In this document: in pieces, positions 5,438 to 9,913 of the stretch
Layout of the letters: every line of letters starts with the position of its first letter
Numbering within the stretch: the first letter of the stretch is position 1
DNA from: Methanoregulaceae archaeon
Lineage (GTDB): Archaea > Halobacteriota > Methanomicrobia > Methanomicrobiales > Methanospirillaceae
Length of the DNA stretch: 9,913 bases
Assembly (NCBI GenBank): GCA_028679325.1
Contig: JAJRBS010000191.1
Coordinates: 1-9,913, forward strand
Direction of reading: 5' to 3'
Position numbers and translations under genes: made by a program
Notes under the pieces: model-generated
What the model was told of the DNA's origin: nothing
The model's database searches: none
What the model saw: only the letters and a program-made list of their open reading frames with translations

Positions 5438-6670
5438 ATGCAGGTCTTTCGTGAGGTCGAGCTCGAGGGGCACATCATCGACTCGGGCATCATGACCAAG
5501 GTCTTTGACAAGATCATGGACAAAGGAGGCAACTTCGAGATCATCGTCTTTGATGTCGGGAAGCGGAAGACCGACCCGAGCTATGCCCGGCTCCGGATCA
5601 ATGCCGATGATGATCAGCAGCTCGCCGGAATCCTCTCCGAGATCCATCGCTACGGCGCACACCTTCTCGAGGAAAAGGATGTCACCGTGCTCCCTGCTGA
5701 AGGAAACCGCATCGTGCCGGCGGGCTTCTACTCCTCAACCCACCACCCGACCTCGGTGCGCTATCACGGGCGGCTGATACCGGTGCAGCACATCAAGATG
5801 GACTGCCTCATCGTGGTGGACCCTCTGGCGATGGAGGCCCGGTGCACGCCGCTATCCAAACTGAAGAAGGGCGACCTGGTGGTGGTGGGCGAGGAGGGCG
5901 TCCAGGTGATACCCCCGGAACGTCCCCGGCAGGTCTCGAACTTCGAGTTCATGCACGGCACCGTCTCGCCCGAGAGGCCGAGCGAGACCATCATCGCCAA
6001 GGTGGCAGCAGAGATGCTCGAGCTCAAGCGGGAGGGGGGCAAGATCGCCCTCGTCGGAGGTCCGGCCATCATCCATACCGGGGCTGCTCCGGCGCTCGCG
6101 GCCATCATCCGCAAGGGTTACATCGACATCCTCTTTGCGGGAAATGCCCTGGCCGTCCACGACATCGAGTACAACCTGTACGGGACCTCGCTCGGCATGG
6201 ACCTCTGCACCGGGAAACCGGTCACCGGGGGCCACAAGAACCACCTCTCCGCTATATCGGAAGTGATGCGCTCGGGCTCGATCCGGAAGGCAGTCGAGGA
6301 CGGGGTCATTACCAGCGGGATCATGTACGAGTGCATCAGGAGGGATATCCCCTACGTCCTGGCCGGGTCCATCCGCGACGACGGGCCACTCCCTGATGTC
6401 ATCACTGATTCCATGGAGGCCCAGGACCGGATGCTCGAGCTCATCCCCGGGTGCAGCATGGTGCTGATGGTGGCCACCCTGCTCCATTCGGTGGCGGTCG
6501 GGAACTGCCTGCCCTCCTACGTCAAGACCATCTGCGTGGACATCAATCCCTCCTCCCTCACGAAGCTTATGGACCGGGGGACGATGCATGCTATCGGCGT
6601 GGTCAGCGATGCCGGGACCTTCCTCCCGTTCCTCGAGGAGCAGCTCGAGATCCAGTCCCGTGAATGCTAA
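5438..6670 (+). CDS. Archaeal-type ornithine cyclodeaminase (TIGR00300 / LOR-SDH domain family)
   Basis: The 410-residue protein matches the archaeal TIGR00300 family in length and sequence style. Residues 1 to about 100 form the LOR/SDH N-terminal domain (FREVELEGHIIDSG, then GNRIVPAGFYSSTHHPT at 89-105). The C-terminal half carries a dinucleotide-binding-like segment KIALVGGPAIIHTGAAPAL (202-220), LFAGNALAVHDIEYN (232-246) and VCVDIN-type residues near 366-370. A member from Methanococcus maripaludis is reported to convert L-ornithine to L-proline and ammonia, and cyanobacterial AgrE/ArgZ proteins share this C-terminal region. Proline synthesis from ornithine is therefore the best guess, while older annotations only say LOR/SDH bifunctional conserved domain. 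It has its own promoter and is not obviously linked to the cobalamin genes. Its stop overlaps that of the convergent radical SAM gene. Confidence 0.82.
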   Translation: MQVFREVELEGHIIDSGIMTKVFDKIMDKGGNFEIIVFDVGKRKTDPSYARLRINADDDQQLAGILSEIHRYGAHLLEEKDVTVLPAEGNRIVPAGFYSSTHHPTSVRYHGRLIPVQHIKMDCLIVVDPLAMEARCTPLSKLKKGDLVVVGEEGVQVIPPERPRQVSNFEFMHGTVSPERPSETIIAKVAAEMLELKREGGKIALVGGPAIIHTGAAPALAAIIRKGYIDILFAGNALAVHDIEYNLYGTSLGMDLCTGKPVTGGHKNHLSAISEVMRSGSIRKAVEDGVITSGIMYECIRRDIPYVLAGSIRDDGPLPDVITDSMEAQDRMLELIPGCSMVLMVATLLHSVAVGNCLPSYVKTICVDINPSSLTKLMDRGTMHAIGVVSDAGTFLPFLEEQLEIQSREC

Positions 6671-7623
6671 CGGGTGAGCGGGAGAGACCAGGACCTCTCG
6701 TGGTCAAGGACGAACTCCCACTCTTCCCGGCAGGCGCACTCTTTTTCGAAGACTTCTGAAAGGAGGCTTTTATCAGCGGTCAGGCTGTAGCTCCGGATAG
6801 CCTCCACGATCCCGCGGTCGCATTCCCCGCAGTTGTGAGGCCCGCGGGATCGCCCCCCCCCCACCGGGTCGCAGGTGACCGGATAGGGCGAGGAGAGGAG
6901 GACAGAAAGGACGCTCCAGAGGTAGGGCGGGCGGTAAGCCCCCCTCTGCCAGTAGTACTCGAGCTCGGTGTTCTTCTGGACCGTGCAGGGATTCATGGAG
7001 ACGGCATCAGCGATGCCCTCCAGTGCCCGGATGGATCTTTCCATGTCATCGTTTGCTTCGGTCTCGGTCAGGAAGAGGGGTTTTTGGAGGAGGTAGGCCT
7101 TGACCCCGGCCCCGGCTGTCCTTGCCTTCTTCGTGGCATGCAGGAAGTCGTCCCAGGAAAAGCCCTTGTCGATGGACTTCTCCCGTATGATATCGGTGAC
7201 AGTCTCGAGGCCGATGGCCACGGTCAGCGGAGTCTTGAAAACACCGGTGTCGATCCGGGAGATGAACTCTTCTAACAGGCCGGTCTCCACGTACTCGGGA
7301 CGGGTCTCGGCCACAACCAGTTTCCCGGTGAAGAGTTCCGCCGCGTACCGGGCCGCCCCGGCAGGTACTTCACAGGGATCAAAGAAACTCCCTGAGGTGT
7401 AGACCTTGACCATGACCGCCTTCGGGAGGTCGTGGTGTTCCTGGACCCACCGGAGCTGGTCGATGACCAGTTCCTCTCCGCCGGGATACCGTTCGTGGCG
7501 GTAGCTGCACATCCGGCAGCGGTCGTGCCGGCATCCGGAGGTCTTCAGGATTATGGTGAGGGAGGGGAGGATCTCGTTGCCGTACCTGTCCTGACCCTCC
7601 CAGCAGGCGGCCGGGCGTTCCAT
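6667..7623 (-). CDS. raSEA: Archaeosine biosynthesis radical SAM protein RaSEA
   Basis: This 318-residue radical SAM protein has its iron-sulfur cysteines as C31-x4-C36-x2-C39 in TSGCRHDRCRMCSY, a variant of the usual Cx3Cx2C. Other core motifs are KVYTSGSFFDP (73-83), VVAETRPEY (103-111) and VAIGLET (135-141). A C-terminal cysteine cluster (C251, C265, C268, C296, C298) includes HNCGEC and may hold a metal. This matches the family TIGR01210, which works with ArcS to turn the preQ0-lysine intermediate at tRNA position 15 into archaeosine. No arcS or tgtA is in the window. The ATG at 7623 lacks a Shine-Dalgarno but has a box A 29 bp upstream. The gene contains a run of 10 G (plus-strand C at 6853-6862) at residues 254-257. 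A general radical SAM/Elp3-like protein is the less likely alternative. Confidence 0.87.
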   Translation of the reverse strand: MERPAACWEGQDRYGNEILPSLTIILKTSGCRHDRCRMCSYRHERYPGGEELVIDQLRWVQEHHDLPKAVMVKVYTSGSFFDPCEVPAGAARYAAELFTGKLVVAETRPEYVETGLLEEFISRIDTGVFKTPLTVAIGLETVTDIIREKSIDKGFSWDDFLHATKKARTAGAGVKAYLLQKPLFLTETEANDDMERSIRALEGIADAVSMNPCTVQKNTELEYYWQRGAYRPPYLWSVLSVLLSSPYPVTCDPVGGGRSRGPHNCGECDRGIVEAIRSYSLTADKSLLSEVFEKECACREEWEFVLDHERSWSLPLTR

Positions 7624-7645
7624 TCTTCAGAATCTCATGGGCGCC

Positions 7646-7657
7646 GTATCTATTTAG
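7646..7657 (-). promoter_or_regulatory. Box A promoter of the RaSEA gene
   Basis: The minus strand reads CTAAATAGATAC, centred 29 bp before the ATG at 7623, consistent with a leaderless transcript. A 5-bp hairpin, GCACC-GGC-GGTGC (7657-7669), abuts it on the upstream side. Confidence 0.5.
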
Positions 7658-7683
7658 CACCGGCGGTGCCTCTTCCGGCAAGG

Positions 7684-7691
7684 TATTAAAC
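7684..7691 (+). promoter_or_regulatory. Probable box A of the surface protein gene
   Basis: TATTAAAC lies 59 bp before the ATG at 7750 and predicts a start near 7714, hence a leader of about 35 nt. A second AT-rich stretch at 7701-7709 (AAAATTTTA) is an alternative box that would leave a leader of about 17 nt. Confidence 0.4.
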
Positions 7692-7716
7692 TGTCATGCC
7701 AAAATTTTAGTTCAAT

Positions 7717-7734
7717 ACGCCATCCTGGTGGCGT
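7717..7734 (+). repeat. Inverted repeat in the leader of the surface protein gene
   Basis: The arms ACGCCA (7717-7722) and TGGCGT (7729-7734) pair perfectly around the 6-nt loop TCCTGG. If transcription starts from the box at 7684-7691 the hairpin forms the very 5' end of the mRNA, 15 nt before the ATG. It might protect the mRNA or act as an operator; neither is shown. Confidence 0.45.
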
Positions 7735-7749
7735 CCGTCGGAAAGTTCC

Positions 7750-8877
7750 ATGACACGAAAACCGGATTTCTTCAGGGTCGTACTGGCGGTCCTCCTCTGC
7801 CTGGTTCTCTTTGCCGGGATCGCGCAGGCTTACGAGATGACCATCACCGCCCCGGATCGGATCCAGCGGGGCCTGCCCCTGGTGGTAAACGGGACGAGCA
7901 ACATCCCCCCGGGAACAACTGTCGAGGTTGTCTTCACCAAGTCGGGGTACTACCTCGAAGAGGTCACCCGGGAGAGCGTCACCCTCCAGGCCAACCAGGA
8001 GTTCACACTGGTCTTTGATACATCGGGCCTCACCAAGGGTATCTACAAGGTGGAGGTGCTGCCTGTCTCCGACTACAGGTACCTCGGGAATTCCACCACC
8101 CTGATTATTGTTGAAATTATCGATCGGAGCGACGAGCTGAAGATCTACTCCCCGAAGGAGCAGGAGTACTCAGGGCAGCTTGCCATCGATGGAGCCATCC
8201 TCGGTGCCCGGAACGCCGGGGTGGAGGTGCAGGTGAACGGGCCCGGCGGCGGGATCGTGTTCGGGCCTGAGTATGTCAAGACGGACGGCGCAGGGATGTT
8301 CTCCCTCAAGGTCAATATCGATAAGCCGGGTGTCTACAACGCCACTTTCAACGACGCCAAGGGCTTCGTAGCCAAATATGCCTTCACCATCGAGAAACCA
8401 CCTGAGCCGACCACCATCCCCACTACCGTCCCCACCACAGCTGTGCCCGTTCTCTCGGCCACGGCCGAATCCTCCCGGGACAAGCCGGCCTACTTTGCTG
8501 TCCAGTCAACCGGTAACGATGTCCGGCTCTTCACCTCCCCGGGAATCGACTGGGTGATCGAGTACACCGATGCCAATGGCACGGTGCAGAAGGTCAACAA
8601 CCACGGTGCGGTCGAGGGCGAAGAGGTCGTTGTTCCCGGCACGGGAAGCATCATCCAGGTCGAGGTCTACCCCAACAGGTATTCAGAAAACGGCCCCGTG
8701 ACCCTCTCTGCCCAGGGAGCGACCAATGTCACTGCCCAGAAGAACCCGCCCCGCACGGCGGCGAGTGGGACAACTGTTCTTCCCGGGTCGGCCCCCATCC
8801 CGATCATCATCGTGGTCATCGCTGTGATCGGGGCGGTCTCCCTTTTGCTGATCCGGAGAAGAAACCGGCGATACTGA
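7750..8877 (+). CDS. Secreted, C-terminally anchored surface protein with Ig-like domains
   Basis: The 375-residue protein has a Sec signal peptide: positive MTRKPDFFR, a hydrophobic core (10-24) and a likely cut after AQA (25-27). Two beta-rich, probably Ig-like domains follow at about 28-125 and 128-215. A spacer of Thr/Pro/Val repeats (TTIPTTVPTT, about 221-230) leads to a third beta domain (about 238-335). The protein ends with a membrane anchor, PIPIIIVVIAVIGAVSLLLI (350-369), and a positive tail, RRRNRRY. Five N-glycosylation sequons are visible, starting at N47, N114, N197, N276 and N326. It should be displayed outside the cell with only the tail in the cytoplasm. Methanomicrobiales have many such proteins of unknown role; an S-layer-associated, adhesive or binding function is possible. 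It stands alone, divergent from raSEA. The Shine-Dalgarno is weak (GGAAAG, 5 nt before the ATG). Confidence 0.85.
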   Translation: MTRKPDFFRVVLAVLLCLVLFAGIAQAYEMTITAPDRIQRGLPLVVNGTSNIPPGTTVEVVFTKSGYYLEEVTRESVTLQANQEFTLVFDTSGLTKGIYKVEVLPVSDYRYLGNSTTLIIVEIIDRSDELKIYSPKEQEYSGQLAIDGAILGARNAGVEVQVNGPGGGIVFGPEYVKTDGAGMFSLKVNIDKPGVYNATFNDAKGFVAKYAFTIEKPPEPTTIPTTVPTTAVPVLSATAESSRDKPAYFAVQSTGNDVRLFTSPGIDWVIEYTDANGTVQKVNNHGAVEGEEVVVPGTGSIIQVEVYPNRYSENGPVTLSAQGATNVTAQKNPPRTAASGTTVLPGSAPIPIIIVVIAVIGAVSLLLIRRRNRRY

Positions 8878-8880
8878 CCG

Positions 8881-8906
8881 GGGACGGTACCGCCCTTTTT
8901 TATTTT
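8881..8906 (+). terminator. Terminator of the surface protein gene
   Basis: Starting 4 nt after the TGA stop, a short GC-rich imperfect dyad around CGGTACCG (8885-8892) is followed by six T, an A and four more T. T-rich tracts terminate archaeal transcription. The same AT-rich stretch (about 8898-8908) lies near -27 of the tRNA gene and may also serve as its TATA region. Confidence 0.55.
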
Positions 8907-8930
8907 CCAAGCGCCAACATCTTTACCCGT

Positions 8931-9015
8931 GCCGAGGTAGTCTAGACCGGTAAGGCGGTGGCCTTGAAAGCCACTGGTGCCCTGCACCTCAAGAGTTCAA
9001 ATCTCTTCCTCGGCG
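8931..9015 (+). tRNA. tRNA-Ser (anticodon UGA)
   Basis: The sequence folds as a class II tRNA of 85 nt. The acceptor stem GCCGAGG (8931-8937) pairs with CCTCGGC (9008-9014), with discriminator G at 9015. The anticodon stem GTGGC/GCCAC (8958-8962 and 8970-8974) encloses the loop CTTGAAA, with anticodon TGA at 8965-8967, which reads UCA codons. A long variable arm (8975-8990) is characteristic of tRNA-Ser. The T-arm AAGAG/CTCTT (8991-8995 and 9003-9007) encloses TTCAAAT. The discriminator G and the long extra arm are the usual serine identity elements. No intron is present and CCA is not encoded, so it must be added after transcription. Confidence 0.97.
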
Positions 9016-9032
9016 TAAAAGTGACTATCTCA

Positions 9033-9058
9033 ACTCTTTCTTTTTTTTCGTTTCTTTT
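9033..9058 (+). terminator. T-rich terminator after tRNA-Ser
   Basis: Starting about 18 nt after the tRNA, a pyrimidine tract includes CTTTC, a run of eight T and then TTTCTTTT. It should end the tRNA transcript and separates it from the convergent VOC gene, whose stop is at 9088. Confidence 0.6.
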
Positions 9059-9087
9059 AAACTAATTTGGAGAAATCGGAGATTGGA

Positions 9088-9561
9088 CTATTTTCCCCCG
9101 TACGCCTTCTCCAACCCCTTGAAATCGAGTTTCTCCATCTTTAGCAACGCTTCCATGACCCGGTTCGTTCGCTCCGGATCCTTATCCTTCATCATCTCGG
9201 CAAGAACTTCCGGGACAATCTGCCATGACACGCCGAATTTGTCCCTGAGCCAGCCGCAGACCTGTTTCTCTCCCCCCCGGGAGAGTTCCTCCCATAACCG
9301 GTCGATCTCTTTCTGGGTCTTGCAGTTTATGATGAAAGATATGGCAGGTGAGAACGTGTACATTGGGCCGCCGTTCAGGGCCAGGAAGTCCTGGCCTGCG
9401 AGCTTGAACGCGATGGTCATGACGCTGCCCTTCGGACCCGGCCCTGTGTCACCGTAGCGGGCAATGGCACCGATGCTTGAATTCTCGATGAGGGAGACGT
9501 AGAATTTAACGGCCTCCTCTGCCTGGCTGTCAAACCACAGGTTGGGGACAATCTTCTGCAT
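9088..9561 (-). CDS. PhnB-like VOC superfamily protein
   Basis: The protein belongs to the glyoxalase/bleomycin-resistance (VOC) superfamily, PhnB/3-demethylubiquinone methyltransferase-like branch (PF06983). Family hallmarks are QKIVPNLWFDSQAEEAVKFY near the start, FLALNGGP in the middle, SFIINCKTQKEIDRLWEEL and the block CGWLRDKFGVSWQIVP. Most members have no proven substrate; the methyltransferase name in databases is misleading. The start at 9561 gives 157 residues and places GGAGTGA 6 nt upstream; an ATG at 9567 would add two residues. An alpha-helical tail (EVLAEMMKDKDPERTNRVMEALL) follows the VOC fold, as in other members. The family is mostly bacterial and patchy in archaea, so horizontal acquisition is possible. 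The surrounding DNA is more AT-rich than the left part of the window. The gene stands alone, with no partner. Confidence 0.85.
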   Translation of the reverse strand: MQKIVPNLWFDSQAEEAVKFYVSLIENSSIGAIARYGDTGPGPKGSVMTIAFKLAGQDFLALNGGPMYTFSPAISFIINCKTQKEIDRLWEELSRGGEKQVCGWLRDKFGVSWQIVPEVLAEMMKDKDPERTNRVMEALLKMEKLDFKGLEKAYGGK

Positions 9562-9567
9562 GGACAT

Positions 9568-9871
9568 TCACTCCGTGTGCAATATTCAGGATAAGCATCA
9601 GATCCACCCTTACCTGATAATCCTTTGCAGGCAGCGATAGGATGTCGGATCGTGATTGAGAGGTCCGGGGAAGGATCCGGATCTCTCCCGCAGTGGAGCC
9701 AGGGAACAGGCAGTATGCCCATGACGCCAGGATTCTGCCGCAGTTACCAGGCCGGACCCGTATTTCCAGCCATCGATACAGGCAGTAATGGTAAAATGTC
9801 CGATAAATATTGATTGTCGAAAAATATACATACCGTTGGATAGATATTTTCAATCGAGCCTGTTCGGGACT
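9568..9871. other. Gene-free region upstream of the VOC gene
   Basis: No convincing gene was found in these 304 bases. They hold the VOC Shine-Dalgarno (minus strand GGAGTGA, 9568-9574), a strong hairpin (9658-9687), a 10-bp direct repeat ACAGGCAGTA (9706-9715 and 9778-9787), and AT-rich box-like sequences at about 9803-9827 and 9843-9852. Open frames on both strands are low-complexity readings without family resemblance. Confidence 0.4.
9658..9687. repeat. 11-bp inverted repeat (hairpin)
   Basis: The arms GAGAGGTCCGG (9658-9668) and CCGGATCTCTC (9677-9687) pair fully, with one G-T wobble, around the 8-nt loop GGAAGGAT. No T-run follows on either strand, so it is not a classical terminator. 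It lies about 100 bp upstream of the VOC start codon. Confidence 0.6.
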
Positions 9872-9913
9872 ATGAGCGATGCGTTTCCTTCCATGCAGAC
9901 CATGCATTTTCTT
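9872..9913 (+). CDS. Possible start of a gene running off the right edge
   Basis: An ATG at 9872 opens a frame (MSDAFPSMQTMHFL) that is still open at the window edge after 14 codons. A box-A-like sequence, GGATAGATATTTT (9839-9851), lies about 26 bp upstream, the arrangement seen at other leaderless genes here. Fourteen residues are too few to recognise a family, and the frame may be chance. Confidence 0.22.
   Translation, partial: MSDAFPSMQTMHFL

Noticed and set aside
5852..6589. Long antisense frame (245 codons) within the ornithine cyclodeaminase gene.
   Set aside because: High GC at third positions of the real gene suppresses stops on the other strand. The product is rich in His, Arg, Gly and Asp and resembles no family.
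9530..9907. Minus-strand frame of 125 codons (and others at 9610-9831 and 9625-9813) upstream of the VOC gene.
   Set aside because: The residue composition looks random, there is no ribosome site, and it overlaps the start of the well-supported VOC gene in another frame.

Overview
The window looks like a chromosomal segment of a methanogenic euryarchaeon, most likely of the order Methanomicrobiales. This is inferred from gene content and sequence style, not from a database search. It carries an archaeal FtsZ behind a CdrS-type ribbon-helix-helix gene, the archaea-specific cobalamin guanylyltransferase CobY, an archaeosine radical SAM enzyme, a DUF373 membrane protein, a COG1340-type coiled-coil protein, and a surface protein with Thr/Pro-rich spacers and a C-terminal anchor. 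Genes are GC-rich. Many starts have no Shine-Dalgarno but an AT-rich box about 26-30 bp upstream, which suggests leaderless transcripts.

Left part (1-3625, all minus strand): a DUF373 integral membrane protein runs off the left edge. Upstream of it lies a long coiled-coil protein. A 427-bp gene-free gap with several hairpins follows, then ftsZ and, just upstream of ftsZ, a 58-residue ribbon-helix-helix regulator (cdrS). The cdrS stop codon lies in the ftsZ Shine-Dalgarno, so these two form a tight operon for cell division and its control.

Centre (3626-6670): a divergent control region holds a cluster of TCTGAC half-sites spaced by multiples of 11 bp and a strong TATA element readable in both directions. 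Rightward from it run overlapping cobD-like and cobY genes, for the aminopropanol branch and nucleotide-loop activation of cobamide synthesis. Next, from its own promoter, is an archaeal-type ornithine cyclodeaminase (TIGR00300 family).

Right part (6667-9913): a RaSEA-type archaeosine radical SAM gene converges on the cyclodeaminase with a 4-bp overlap. Divergent from it is a secreted, membrane-anchored surface protein, followed by a tRNA-Ser(UGA) gene. A PhnB-like VOC protein lies on the minus strand. The last ~345 bp holds a strong hairpin and possibly the first codons of another gene.

No mobile element, CRISPR array or defence system is visible. The most interesting features are the operator-like array between cdrS-ftsZ and cobD-cobY, and the structured gap downstream of ftsZ.
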